A DNA stretch of 64,000 nt from Branchipolynoe longqiensis (GCA_030323885.1 CM059194.1:24416780-24480779), one strand, 5' to 3'; positions 1 to 10,583 are shown, counted from the stretch's first letter. The notes: generated from the sequence alone by a model not told the origin. Numbers and translations are program-made.

Positions 1-835
1 TCCTACTTCCTCCTACTTCCTCCTACTTCCCCCTACTTCCTCCTACTTCCCCTACTTCCTCCTACCCCCCTACTTTCCTCCTACTCCTTACTTCCCCCTA
101 CTTCCCCCACTTCCTCCTACTTCCTCCTACTTCCTCCTACTTCCCCTACTTCCTCCTACTTCCCCCTACTTCCTCCTCCTCCTACTCCTCCTACTCCTCT
201 CCTCCTACTTCCTCCTCCCGCTACTTCCCTACTTCCCTACTTCCCCCTACTTCCCCTACTTCCTCCTACTTCTCCCCCTACTTCCTCCCTACTTCCCCTT
301 ACTTCCCCCCTACTTCCCCCCTCCCCTACTTCCTCCTACTTCCCTACTTCTCCTACTTCCCCTCCCTCTTCCTCCTACTTCCCCCTACTTCCTCTCACTT
401 CCTCCTACTCCCTACTTCCTCCTACTCTCCTACTTCCTCCTACTTCCTCCTCCTCCTACTTCCTTCTTCCTCCCTACTTCCTCCTCCTCCCTACTTCCTG
501 CTATTTCCTCCTACTTCCTCCTACCTCCCCCCCACTTCCTCCTACTTCCCCCTACTTTCTACTACTTCCTCCTACTTCCTCCTCCTCCTACTTCCTTCTT
601 CCTCCCTACTTCCTCATCCTCCCTACTTCCTCCTATTTCCTCCTACTTCCTCCTACAATCCCCTACTTCCTCCTACTTCCTCCTACTTCCCTCCTTCCTA
701 CGTCCCCCTACTTCCTTCTACTTCCGCCTACTTCTCCCTACTTCCTCCTACTTCCCCTACTTCCTCCTACTTCCTCCTACTTCCCCCTACTTCCTCCTAC
801 CTCTTCTACTTCCTCCTACTTCCACCTCCTCCTAC
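1..835. repeat. Pyrimidine minisatellite, unit TCCTACTTCC
   Basis: Degenerate tandem array of a roughly 10-bp unit (TCCTACTTCC, with CCCTACTTCC and CCTCCTACTT variants). The + strand is almost free of G. It begins at the window edge, so the full array is longer. No coding potential is inferred. Confidence 0.95.
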
Positions 836-1930
836 TTGCTTCTTCCTCCCTACTTCCTCCTACTTCCCCTTACTTCCTCTTATTTCCTCCTTCTGCTCCT
901 TCTCCTGCTCCTTCTCCTCCTGGTCCTCCCGCTCCGCCTGCTCCTCTTCATTCTCCTCATCCACCGCTTGCTCCTGCTCCTCCTCGTTCTCTTCCTCGAC
1001 CACCACCACCACCTTCTCTTCATTCTCCTCCTCCTCCACCATCACCACCTTCTCTTCATTCTCCTTCTGCTCCTCCTCCTCCACCACCACCACCACCACC
1101 TTCTCTTCATTCCCCTCATTCTCCTGCTCCTTCTCCTGCTCCTGCTCCTCCTGTTCCTTCTCCTAATTGTCCTCGTGCTGCTACCCCTCCGTTATGTCCA
1201 CCACCACCTTCTCTTCATTCTCCTCCTGCTCCTCTTCCTTCTCATTAGTCTCCTCCTGCTCATGCTCCTCATCCCCCTCTACCATCACCACCACCACCGC
1301 CTCCACAATCACCACCTTCACTTCATTCTACTCCTGCTCCTCTTCCTTCTCCTATTCTCCTCCTGCTCCTCTTCCCTCTCATTATTCTACTCCTCCACCC
1401 CCTCTACCATCACCACCACCCCCACCACCACCACCACCGCCACAATCACCACCTTCTCTTCATTCTCCTCCTGCTCCTCTTCCTTCTCATCATTCTCCTC
1501 CTGCTGCTCCTCCTCCACCCCTCTACCACCACCACCACCACCACCACAACAACAATCACCACCTTCTCTTCATTCTCCTCCTGCTCCTCTTCCTTCTCAC
1601 CATTCTCCTCCTGCTGCTCCTCCTCCACCCCATTACCACCACCACCACCACCACCACCACCACCACAATCACCACCTTCTCTTCATTCTCCTCCTGCTCC
1701 TCCTCTTCCTCCTCCTCTACCATCACCACCACCACCACCACCGCCACAATCACCACCTTCTCTTCATTCTCCTCCTGCTCCTCTTCCTTCTCCTCATTCT
1801 CCTCTTGATCCTTCTCCTCCACCACCTCTACCACTCCCACCCCTTCTCTTCCGCCCCCCGCCCCACCCCTCCCCATCTCCCACCTCTTTCTTCCCGCCCC
1901 TACCCATCCTCACAGTTCCTACTTCTCCTT
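836..1930. repeat. CTCCTCCTG / CCACCACCA low-complexity array with ~112-bp higher-order unit
   Basis: Runs of CCA and CTCCTG trinucleotides alternate with the recurring phrase CACCTTCTCTTCATTCTCC (near 1008, 1448, 1560, 1675 and 1757), giving a higher-order period near 112 bp in the second half. A 402-codon open frame on + and purine-coded frames on - cross it, but they translate to Leu/Pro/His or Glu/Val runs and are artefacts of a stop-free repeat. Confidence 0.93.
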
Positions 1931-2440
1931 TTAATTAACACATTACAAATGAACACTCTACCCCCCCCCCCCCCTCCCCCTCTCCCGCAGACATTCGTGT
2001 GTGGCTCCAGGGCAGACTTGGCCGGGTGTTATCGGCTCGAGTAGCGAAAGGAACACAAACAAACAAACAAAAATATAACGAAAAGGGAATGAAAAAGGAA
2101 GAAAAAAAGCGCCTCCCCCCTAAAAAAAAAAAAAAGATGGCGGGGAACTAGAACGAGAAAAAGTGCCCGAGAAAAAGTCTGCCTGTACACATCGTAGCAA
2201 AACGCGAAAGAAACCAGCAGAGAAATAGGGCACTGACGTACGTATACGTGGCATGGACACCAGTGTCGTACGTAAGCCATGCGGATGGGGTGAAAAGCCA
2301 AAGGTGCAGAAACAATATTACAACAACAAGAAAAAAAGAGACCGAACATTGCGTAAAGTCAGTCCGGATAGGTAGGTCGGACTGCCGCAATAGAAAACTG
2401 TCTACAGCACGGTGCTATAAGGAGCCATAACACTTAGCAG
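1931..2440. other. Unannotated spacer
   Basis: Mostly single-copy sequence with a poly-C run near 1960 and a poly-A run near 2123. I recognise no gene, RNA or element. Confidence 0.6.
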
Positions 2441-3570
2441 CTGTGTGTGATTATGGGGTATGGGGGTTATGCGGTGGGGGGTTGTGGCAGTATATGGGTA
2501 TGGGGTGTGTGGGTATGAGGGTATGGGGGTGTGGGGATATGGGGTGTGTGGGGATATGGGGTGTGTGGGGGTATGGGGGTTATGCGGGTATGGGGTGTGG
2601 GGTTGTGACCGTATGGAGGTATGGGGTGTGTGGATATGAGGGTATGGTGGGTAGGGTATGGGGTATGGACAGTATGGTGGATAGAGTTTGGGATATATAC
2701 AGTATGGTGGATAGAGTATGGGATATAGACAGTATGGTGGATAGGGTATGGGGTATAGACAGTATGGTGGATAGGGTATGGGGTATAGACAGTATGGTGG
2801 ATAGGGTATGGGGTATAGACAGTATGGTGGATAGAGTTTGGGGTATAGACAGTATGGTGGATAGGGTATGGGGTATAGACAGTATGGTGGATAGTGTATG
2901 GGGTATAGACAGTATGGTGGATAGGGTATGAGGTATAGACAGTATGGTGGATAGTGTATGGGGTATGGACAATATGGGGTATGGGGTATGGACAATATGG
3001 TGGATAGGGTATGGGGTATAGACAGTATGGTGGATAGAGTATGGGGTATAGACAGTATGGTGGATAGGGTATGGGGTATAGACAGTATGGTGGATATGGT
3101 ATGGGGTATAGACAGTATGGTGGATAGGGTATGGGGTATATATAGTATGGTGGGTAGGGTATGGGGTATATACAGTATGGTGGCTAGGGTATGGGGTATG
3201 AGGGTATGGGTATAGGGTATGGGGCTATGGGGTATGTGGGTAGGAAGGTATAGGGTATGGTGAATGAGGGTATGAGGGTATGGGGTTTGGGGTGTGGGAT
3301 ATGATAGATATGAGGTATGTTCGGGTGGGGTATGGGGTATATAGAGTATGGGGTATGGAGGGTAGGGTATTGGATATGAATATGGTGGATATGAAGGTTA
3401 TGTGACATGGGGTATGGGGTATGGTGGATAGGGTATGGGGAATGAGAGTATCGGCATGAGGGTTTGGGGGAGGGTGCTGTATGGGGTGTAGGATACAGTA
3501 GAGGTGAGGGTATGTAAGTATGGGGTATGGTGGATATATGGGGAATGGGGTATGAGGGCTGAGGTCCCAT
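2441..3570. repeat. 30-bp G/T-rich minisatellite
   Basis: From about 2640 to 3200 the array is a very regular 30-bp unit (core GGATAGGGTATGGGGTATAG followed by ACAGTATGGT), with exactly two units per 60 bases over long stretches. The flanks (2441-2640 and 3200-3570) are degenerate GGGTATGG relatives. Open frames run through in several phases because 30 is a multiple of three and the unit lacks stops. Confidence 0.97.
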
Positions 3571-3776
3571 TTGGAGTCAGTCAACTGACCTCCCAGGTGG
3601 AGAACTATGAATGATGCCTACAACTTAGTACAAGTATTTACAAACGTGTATTGTGAATGTATCGTGCATGACACAGCTAGTTTGCTACTTCCAATGTACC
3701 TATAGACCTATTTCAATGTTTGTAAACATCGTGTATGCGCGTGCAGCTTGGCTGCAGAATGAATAGACACTGCCAC
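3571..3776. other. Unannotated spacer
   Basis: Apparently unique sequence. Nothing recognised. Confidence 0.5.
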
Positions 3777-4161
3777 TCAGTTTGCCAGTACGCGCAGTGC
3801 AAAACGTTTATTTGATTCAAAATTGATAGAAATGCAGAAGCCTAACCTTATGAATTTAATATAATCTATTCGTTGAATATGTTTTCTATATGTGTACGAA
3901 GTGGTTTGTCTCTAGGTGGTGTGGTTTTGGAGATATTTCACTTTTTCTGTATGAAGATTGCCCACGGCCATTGACAATGCAGTGAGTTTGCCGGTATGCG
4001 CATTGCAAAATGTTTATTTGATTCAAAATTAATAGAAATACACAACCCTAACCATATAAATTTGATATAATCTATTCGTTGAATATGTTTTCTATATGTG
4101 TACCAAACAGTTTGTTTCTAAGTCGTGTGGTTCTAGAGATATTTCACCTTTTCTCTATGAA
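3777..4161. repeat. Local direct duplication of a ~178-bp AT-rich unit
   Basis: Two diverged copies, 3777-3955 and 3983-4161, are offset by 206 bp. Both contain GTTTATTTGATTCAAAATT, TATAATCTATTCGTTGAATA and GAGATATTTCAC in the same order. This is either a tandem segmental duplication or two copies of an unknown dispersed element. No terminal structure is visible. Confidence 0.85.
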
Positions 4162-4395
4162 TCATAGCGTCACATGAATTCATACAAATTCTGACGTCAC
4201 ATGAATTCATACAACACTAGTGCCAATCAGCTGAGCAGATGGTACCCCTGTATCAGAGTAACACGTGTGCACTAAACAGCCATAGAGATATCGGGGGCTG
4301 TGAAGAGCTGTCATTAACTCATAAAATATATGCCGCTGTGACCTTATGACCCCATGCCCTGACCTTACGGTGCACTAACATAGGGGACGGGCTTT
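4162..4395. other. Spacer with short direct repeat
   Basis: The phrase CGTCACATGAATTCATACAA occurs twice (starting about 4169 and 4193). The rest is unrecognised. Confidence 0.6.
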
Positions 4396-4712
4396 TTTCT
4401 TTCTTGAAGATTTATACTGGCTATCATGGATAAGTCTGAATAGACTTGTTTTTACCATTAGACAGTTTGTTGATAGAAAGCCCGAGCCTACACTTTTACT
4501 CACCCAAGGGATTTTTAAGCTCCAACACCACATAGACATGGTATGAGAGCAACCGGCCTTTGATGATGCTGTAAGTTATACACAGCGGTGGAAATCCAAA
4601 TTGGCAGAGATGGGGGCATGGGGAATCGAACCACTGACCTTCAGATTAGGAGTCTGACCTAGGAAAAAGTCAGACACTCTAACCACTCCGCCACAGAGAA
4701 CACCACATGTCA
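4396..4712 (-). mobile_element. tRNA-derived SINE, family C
   Basis: Read on the minus strand, the right end carries a tRNA-like head. The B-box-like GGTTCGATTCC lies around 4628 (seen as GGAATCGAACC on +), and an A-box-like GTGGAGTGGTTAGAGTGTC lies near 4675-4693. The body matches the second copy at 13005-13400 over its whole length. Pol III promoter boxes suggest it was once transcribed from the head. No clear TSD was identified. Confidence 0.8.
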
Positions 4713-4724
4713 TTAATAATAATA

Positions 4725-4912
4725 CAGTGAACCCCTGTTATAACGTGCTCTGATTTAATGTGAATTCGGATATAACACGATGCTTCACTAGACACAGAAT
4801 TTGTTTATTCAAAGGTAATTCAGTAAGCTTAATCCAGATTTAACGCGACCCTGCTGTTTTCGCGATGAGGTTGTATGGACCCCAATGATTACATTATAAC
4901 AGGGTTTTACAG
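4725..4912. mobile_element. MITE with pogo-like ends (variant 1)
   Basis: It begins CAGTGAACCCCTGTTATAAC after a TA and ends with inverted GTTATAACAGGGTTTTACAG before a TA. TIRs are imperfect. TA target sites and CAG-type ends are typical of non-autonomous Tc1/mariner/pogo elements. No transposase is present. Confidence 0.7.
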
Positions 4913-5100
4913 TAGATGTATAGACACATCGGTAATTATTTAAATATGCAGACATGTAAACTGGAAATTGCACTTGTGTCATCGATATATCTATATTTAT
5001 ACATATATATTTATACATGTTAGTATATCTGTATATATACATATATATTAATATAATCAGATACACACAAATATATATATATAGAATGTATATCTATATA
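4913..5100. other. AT-rich spacer with TATA/CATA microsatellite
   Basis: Runs of ATATAT and TATACAT between two MITEs. No other signal. Confidence 0.6.
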
Positions 5101-5279
5101 CAGTATAACCTCTCTAAATCGACCAACCGTGGGACCGACTTCAAGTGGTCCATTTACGGAGGTGGTCGGTTTAGAGAGTTATAATATCCTTACAATGGTA
5201 TTATTGGGACCCAAATAAAGCGATCGATATAGGGGAGTGGTCCATCTGTGGAGGGGTCGGTATAATGAGGTTTTACCAT
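5101..5279. mobile_element. MITE, pogo-like family with CAGTAAAACCTCTCTAA ends
   Basis: The left end CAGTATAACCTCTCTAAATC follows TA. The right end is the inverted GAGGTTTTACC. The body (GGTCCATTTACGGAGGTGGT, AATAAAGCGATCGATATAGG, GGTCGGT) is shared with 10584-10761, 22761-22954 and 49287-49496. This is the most degraded right end of the four. Confidence 0.82.
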
Positions 5280-5679
5280 ATATATAATGTTCTCTCATCA
5301 ATTCAAAGAGAAAAGGACAGGTTAAGTCTAAAAGACATTTATTGCTTGGCTGGTGGAAAAATGATTTACCCATGAAGAAACATATTTTAATTTGTAGTTT
5401 GTTCATAACCACTTTGCTTCAGCAGCTGTGCAAGCATTCACCGATTGACCTAGAAATGGAAGGCTTGGTAGCGGTGTCTACCCAAAGTTGAATAGTCCGA
5501 TAAAAGCATCAAACTTTGAAAAATAAATCACTATTTAGATTTGAGCCTACATAGCCAACTTAGATACTACTGCACATGTTACGACTAATAACTATCATGC
5601 AGCGACCGTGTGTGATTAGATGGCTTTTGTGGTTTTTGTAAACAACCTAGGATTACCTGCAGGTATCACTGAGACACTG
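5280..5679. other. Unannotated AT-rich spacer
   Basis: Apparently unique sequence. No gene or element recognised. Confidence 0.5.
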
Positions 5680-6360
5680 TTATTAACACATCCCTATTAT
5701 TGACAAATCCTTGTTATTGACACATCCCTGTTATAGACAGATCTCTGTTATTGACAAACCTCTGTTATTGGAACCTCTGTTATTGACACCTCCCTGTTAT
5801 AATTATATACACATGCCTGTTATTGACACATCCCTGTTATTGACACATCCCTGTTATTGACGCATCCCTGTTATTGACACATCCTTGCAAGGGACACATC
5901 ATTATTATTGATACATCCTTGTTATTGACAAATCTCCATTATTGACACATCCCTGTCATTGACACATCCCTGTTATGGACACACTTCTGTTATTGACACA
6001 CCTTGTTATTGATACATCCCTGTTATGGACACACCTCTGTTATTGACACACCCTTGTTATTGACATATCCCTGTAATTGACATATCCCTGTAATTGACAC
6101 ATCCCTGTTATACTCATAGACACATTCCTGTTATATACACATCCCAGTCATTGAGTCATCAAAGTTATTGACACACCGCTCTCATTGACACATTCCCATT
6201 ATTGACACACCTCTCTTACTGACACATCCCCGTTATTGATACACCTCTCTTATTGACATATCCCTGAAATTGACACCTCCCTGTAATTGACACAACCCTG
6301 TTATACTTATAGACACACCACTCTTATTGACACACCCCTGTTATAGACACATCCATGGAC
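5680..6360. repeat. 17-bp minisatellite TTATTGACACATCCCTG
   Basis: About 40 degenerate tandem units of roughly 17 bp (variants GTTATAGACACATCC, GTAATTGACATATCC). The mixed unit length disrupts every frame. Confidence 0.95.
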
Positions 6361-6787
6361 ATATTCTGCTACTTGCTATGATCAGGATTACATATATCGA
6401 AGCTTCCGTTATTTATATGTGCATAATACCGTATGCATCACATAGACGCTGACGTTAACAGTGTCCAATACTGGCACACACGGCCGGACTTGTGCGTGCT
6501 GATATGGCAGTTCACGGCGTATCGACGTACACCCTCCGGTAAGTCCCCCCTGCTGGCCCCCCCCCCTCCCAATAGTCCCTTCCCCCCACCAACATTGGGG
6601 TTCCGCATTCCTCACACCAATGCATGAACAGATAAATATATTTCTATTCTACAGAACATACCAATAGTCAAGACATCTTGAATTACTAAAATAAATGTAT
6701 CCCAGCTAACAATAGTAACATCCAAATCCTACTGCATACAAAACAACACAATGAGTAAAAGAGTATCTGATCACACTGAACTAAGAC
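6361..6787. other. Unannotated spacer
   Basis: Includes a short C-rich stretch near 6540-6595. Nothing recognised. Confidence 0.5.
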
Positions 6788-7240
6788 TTAAGCTAAGATT
6801 CCTTATACATGGTATGCGGTATGCGGTATGCGGTATGCGGTATGTGAATGGGAGGATCCCTTCTACGCAGTAAGCGGCATGCGTCTCCCCATATGTTTCC
6901 CCTACCATATGTTTCCCCTCCGCACCCCTGTGTGTGACCGTTCTGTAATGATCAGTCGCCTCTCCTAGTCTAAAACTAATGGACATGTGCGACTGAGGTT
7001 TCTATTCGCATACCGCATACCGCATGCCGCCTGCCACATGCTGCATGCCGCATGCTGCATGCCGCATGCCGCACCGAACGCTACAGGGACCGATCGAGTT
7101 GCCACATTCGCATTCACATTCGCATTCGCATACCGCGTGTAAGGAATGTAGCCCATTGACTTCAAGGCGTTTCGATTTTTTGCCGCATTCGCATTCGCAT
7201 ACTGCATGCCGCATGCCACGTGTAAGGAATCTTAGCTTAA
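6788..7240. mobile_element. Foldback-like element with GCATTCGCATACCGCATGCC arms
   Basis: The termini form a perfect inverted repeat: TAAGCTAAGATTCCTTA at 6789-6805 and its complement at 7223-7239. Inside each terminus lie runs of 6-8 bp repeats (GGTATGC / GCATACC, GCATGCC, GCATTC). The centre holds TGTGTGTGACCGTTCTGTAATG and GACCGATCGAGTTG. Related copies lie at 41515-42060 and 42240-42545. Short tandem repeats inside long arms recall Foldback-type DNA elements. No transposase and no clear TSD. Confidence 0.75.
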
Positions 7241-7740
7241 CTAAAGGTACTAGCATCTCCCTGAATTGGAAATCCTAAACCAACAACTAAAACCTTGTAT
7301 GTAAATGTAAAATGATTGAATAAACCACATACTCATTCCTTACTGCATTGTGTACACTATAATTTGAGAATCTACTTCACATTTAAAGACACTATATAAA
7401 CGATGTTTAAAAAAACGTTGTGGAAATACCAAGATACCTGTCACACTTACGGCCGGAAGACCAGTGCTATGGCGCTGACGAAAGATTTATACAAATAAAA
7501 TTCATTTCCCCCCCAAAAAAATAATTGACGTCAGAACACAAGGGGTGGGGGTGGGGGTGGGGGGGGGGGTCAGGGTATTCCTCGCGCGACACCCACAGTG
7601 ACATTTAATTTAAACATAACTCATAAACCAACACCTTGATCGGGACTCACCCACCCCGCCCCGCCCAGCCCCGCCCCGCCCAGCACCTAGGCCCCCTTGC
7701 TCATAATAATCCATGGTGCAACCTATTCAACATAATGGCC
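7241..7740. other. Spacer with G- and C-rich runs
   Basis: Contains a poly-G microsatellite near 7540-7570 and CCCGCCCCGCCCAGC repeats near 7655-7685. No gene seen. Confidence 0.55.
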
Positions 7741-8005
7741 GGTACACACCTACCGTTTACGATTCGCGCACTAAAACTCGCGACTCGACCCGACCCGCTT
7801 AAAACTGAAAACGGGCCGATTCGTTTTTCGAATCGCGAATCGCAATCGTAAACGGCCGCTTTTAGCACTAAAAACTTAGTTTTATGCGCGAATCGCAATC
7901 GCTAGGTGTGCGCGGGGTGCGCACACCTAGCGATTTTTGTGCGCGAAACGGGCAGTTTTCGATCGTAAACGGGAGGTGTGCGCGCACAAACGGTAGGTGT
8001 GTACC
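7741..8005. mobile_element. Palindromic CpG-rich MITE
   Basis: The ends are a perfect 18-bp inverted repeat (GGTACACACCTACCGTTT at 7741-7758, complement at 7988-8005). Internally, a second perfect palindrome has 17-bp arms at 7897-7913 and 7919-7935 around a 5-bp loop, built on the same GGTGTGCGC motif as the ends. Flanks CATAATGGCC and CATAAGGCC are near-identical and may be a degraded TSD. The nested structure suggests two related MITEs joined, or one inserted into another. Confidence 0.8.
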
Positions 8006-8109
8006 ACCCATAAGGCCAAATAAAAAGAAAAATTGGTGATCATCCCCGCCCGTGCCTGAAAAATCGCCCGCCCCTTCTTTGTTAAATTAAATTAGTTTAA
8101 ACTGACCCT

Positions 8110-8240
8110 AAGTAGCGATAAGTATCAATCTTTAAGCCATTAGTTTGACTCGGCCAAGGTTCGAACCCAGGAGTTTGAATCCCACGACCTACCAAAATGC
8201 GAGGCGGATGCTCAACTCATTCAACCATCGCATCTGGTTA
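8110..8240 (-). mobile_element. SINE A fragment (tRNA-like head only)
   Basis: Minus-strand copy of the family A 5' region: AAGTATCAATCTTTAAG, TTTGACTCGG and a B-box-like GGTTCGAACCC-type match. It ends at the GATGGTTGAATGAGTTGAGC head near 8230. The 3' body is missing. Confidence 0.75.
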
Positions 8241-8430
8241 TGTATTGCGTCTATGTTATATGCCAGAATTTTTTTTTTTAACCGCCCGCCCGACCCTGAT
8301 TTGTGTGATCAAAAGGACGATCACCAACTTTTATCTTTATTTGCATTAATAGCGATATTAATATGCACTATCAACCCAAAATAACCCTCATTGTTGGGCC
8401 GAGTGATTAATTTTGACAAAACATATGTAG
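8241..8430. other. Unannotated spacer
   Basis: AT-rich with a poly-T run near 8270. Nothing recognised. Confidence 0.5.
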
Positions 8431-8750
8431 TAGTCTGCACTGACCTCTCAGGCAAGGAGCCGCATAGACAGGTAGGCATGGGTCGTGTGTTGAGATCAGG
8501 GAACCTAGGTGGTGTAATGGTTAGTTAGCACACTTGGCCGGAATGCAAAGAGATGTGGGTTCGAGTCCCGCTCTAGGCGCAATATTTCCGATTTTCACCA
8601 CCCCCATGACACTGGTTCCATGACCAGGATCCTGTACAAGCTATGCGCTGTATGGTTGTTGAACCTACCCTGTGTATGTATGTGTACATGCATTGCCTGT
8701 ATGTATGTAATTGTAAGCATTACAAGACTTACAATTCCAGGGGAACAAGT
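8431..8750 (+). mobile_element. tRNA-derived SINE, family B (first of a tandem pair)
   Basis: A 5' leader (TAGTCTGCACTGACCTCTCA) precedes a tRNA-like segment, GGTGGTGTAATGGTTAG...GGGTTCGAGTCCCGC (A and B boxes, 8510-8573). The 3' body ends AAGACTTACAATTCCAGGGG. The same order occurs at 24748-25066. A four-base duplication (TTAG) lies inside the A-box region. Confidence 0.85.
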
Positions 8751-8754
8751 GTCG

Positions 8755-8930
8755 TAGTCTGCACTGACCTCTCAGGCAAGGAGCCGCATAGACAGGTAGG
8801 CATGGGTAGTGTGTTGAGATCAGGGTGGTGTAATGGTTAGCACACTGGCCCGGAATGCAAAGAGATGTGGGTTCGAGTCCCGCTCTAGACGCAATATTTT
8901 CCATTTTCATACCCCCATGACACATATAAT
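8755..8930 (+). mobile_element. SINE family B, second tandem copy (3'-truncated)
   Basis: Starts again at the leader (TAGTCTGCACTGACC) only four bases after the first copy ends and runs through the tRNA-like head (B box near 8873) to the ACCCCCATGACAC phrase, where it stops. The period to the first copy is 324 bp, so this is a head-to-tail dimer with a shortened second unit. Confidence 0.83.
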
Positions 8931-9240
8931 TAATAATCGGCGAATTGTGTTTAAGTCATACCCACAACCACACACACACACCCACAAACACCCACAAACA
9001 CACGCACACACATACAAAGCGAAAGCTAAGAAGAGTGCTTTGATCGTTCAGGGACGTTGATTTTCTTGTTATTGTTTAATAATAAGCAAATGTTGAAGGG
9101 CGCCACCTGCCAGCGATATACGTAATTAAGAAAGCATCATGTCGCTGTCGCCAGCTGTGGAATGTGCACCAAGCAAAATACACATTAATTGACTGCGGTC
9201 CTGCAAAATATTCGTCGAGTATTTATTTGTAGGAATGACA
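8931..9240. other. Spacer with (CA)n microsatellite
   Basis: A CACACA/CCCACAAA tract lies at about 8965-9015. The remainder is unrecognised. Confidence 0.6.
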
Positions 9241-9850
9241 TCAGCATATACCCCCTCCCCTCACACCCTCCTCCGCACACACCTCATATAGCTTTCTCGC
9301 ACTCTCTTCTTCATTATCTCTCTTGCTCACTCTCTCTCCTCTCTCCTGCTGTCCCCCTCCCCACTTTCATCGAACAACCCTTCCTCCTCTTCTCCTCATT
9401 CTCCCGATATTACCTTAGATGTTGCCAGGACATAAAACTCCAACCACCAACCAACCTCATTCTCCCCACCCATCCCGCACACCTTCCTCTCTGACTAATG
9501 CCCGTCCCCCTATCTCTTCCCTCTATCCATCATTTTCCTGTCCCTCTCCACTATCCCACATCCCTCCCTTTCCCCATTCTGTCATTCCTCGTCCCTCACA
9601 CTCTTCACCCCTCTCCCCCATCTCTACTTCCATCCTTTTATCGCCCACTCTCTATCCCTTAGCCCTGTTCACCTTTCCCTCCTCCGCCCTTCCACCACCC
9701 CTCTCTTTATTCCACTCTCCTTCCCTCAATTCCCCATCTCTTTTTTCACTCTTCCCCCGTTTCTGGCCACTCTACCCACACTCTCTCCTGTCCTTCTTAC
9801 TTTCTCTCCTATATTACCTATTATTATTTTTTTTGTTATTGTACATTAGT
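9241..9850. repeat. Pyrimidine-rich low-complexity tract
   Basis: Irregular CTCTCC/CCCTCC sequence with few G. Open frames through it are compositional. It contains a 49-bp retroposed SINE A 3' end (9406-9454). Confidence 0.8.
9406..9454 (+). mobile_element. SINE A, 49-bp 3'-end-only insertion
   Basis: The segment begins GATATTACCTTAGATGTTGC and ends with the CAACCACCAACCAA tail of family A. It is bounded by a perfect 12-bp TSD, CCTCATTCTCCC, at 9394-9405 and 9455-9466. This is strong evidence of a target-primed insertion with extreme 5' truncation. Confidence 0.9.
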
Positions 9851-9854
9851 TGAT

Positions 9855-10065
9855 TAAGCAGGAGAACTTTCAATCATGGAAGATTGATCTTCCTCATTCC
9901 ACTGCTCCTTGCCCTATCCGAATAACGCCGAGCGCCAGGCTAGGAAGCGACAAGTATCAATTTTTAAGTCATTGGTTTGACTCGACCAGGATTCGAACCC
10001 ACAATCCCACAATCTACCAACACCGGAGACGGACGGTCTAACTCATTCGGCCATCCCATCTTCTT
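9855..10065 (-). mobile_element. SINE A2 (family A head with alternative tail)
   Basis: On minus, the head matches GATGGCCGAATGAGTTAGAC-type A copies with B box GGTTCGAATCC. After AATGCCGAGCGCCAGGC-type body sequence, the 3' part switches to GGAATGAGGAAGATCAATC and a GTTCTCCTGCTTAATCAACT tail instead of the usual A tail. Other A2 copies: 17120-17325, 41130-41350 and 60690-60903. Confidence 0.82.
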
Positions 10066-10208
10066 CCCTTTCTTTCCCCCTTTTTTGCCCCCCCCCCCCC
10101 GCCACCTTCCCCCTTTCTGCTAATGACCTCATTCTTTATCTCCAAACCTCATTTTCTCCGCCCTACCTCTACCCACACACTCTACACGCAATTAGCTTTC
10201 TTTCCATC

Positions 10209-10540
10209 CCCGGACGCGGTGGCCGAATCGGTAGAGCGCAGGCTTCCCGTGCGCAAGGTCGGGAGTTCGATTCCCGGTCGAGCCAATGACTTAGACAATT
10301 TATAGTTGTCACTACCTAGCCTGGCACTCGGCATTAATAGGATATGTTAAGGACTGCTTGGCTCAGTGTCAGGATAATGCGACTGAGTGGGATATCAGTG
10401 TCATGGTGCCAGCAGTCTGATTTCCCAGTGGGGCAGCACTGTAAAGTCGCCATGAGTGCGCACTGTCACAAGTCGGTACTCACCCATCCTGATATGACCT
10501 TAGATGTTGCCAGGCCGTAATCCTCCAGCAACCAACCAAT
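10209..10540 (+). mobile_element. SINE A, full length
   Basis: Reference copy for family A. The tRNA-like head (GCGGTGGCCGAATCGGTAGA as A-box region, AGTTCGATTCC as B box) is followed by TTGACTCGACC-type linker sequence. The body contains ATGTGACTGAGTGGGATATC-, CCCAGTGGGGCAGCACT- and TGAGTGCGCACTGTCACAAG-type phrases. The 3' end is GATATGACCTTAGATGTTGC plus AACCAACC. A perfect 12-bp TSD, TTTCTTTCCATC, lies at 10197-10208 and 10541-10552. Pol III transcription is inferred from the boxes; the tail implies a LINE partner that I cannot name. Confidence 0.93.
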
Positions 10541-10583
10541 TTTCTTTCCATCTAGCAAACCTCGGGATGATTCTCCTAATATA

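Noticed and set aside
836..2044. 402-codon open frame rich in Leu/Pro/His
   Set aside because: Lies in a CTC/CCA low-complexity tandem array; the residues merely translate the repeat and the opposite strand is open too.
5680..6360. CRISPR-like regular repeats
   Set aside because: Units are contiguous and degenerate with no unique spacers; the sequence is eukaryotic. The same applies to the other minisatellites.
10209..10285. tRNA gene at the SINE A head
   Set aside because: Embedded in a retroposed repeat with TSDs and present many times; the arms are imperfect, so it is a tRNA-derived promoter and not a functional tRNA.
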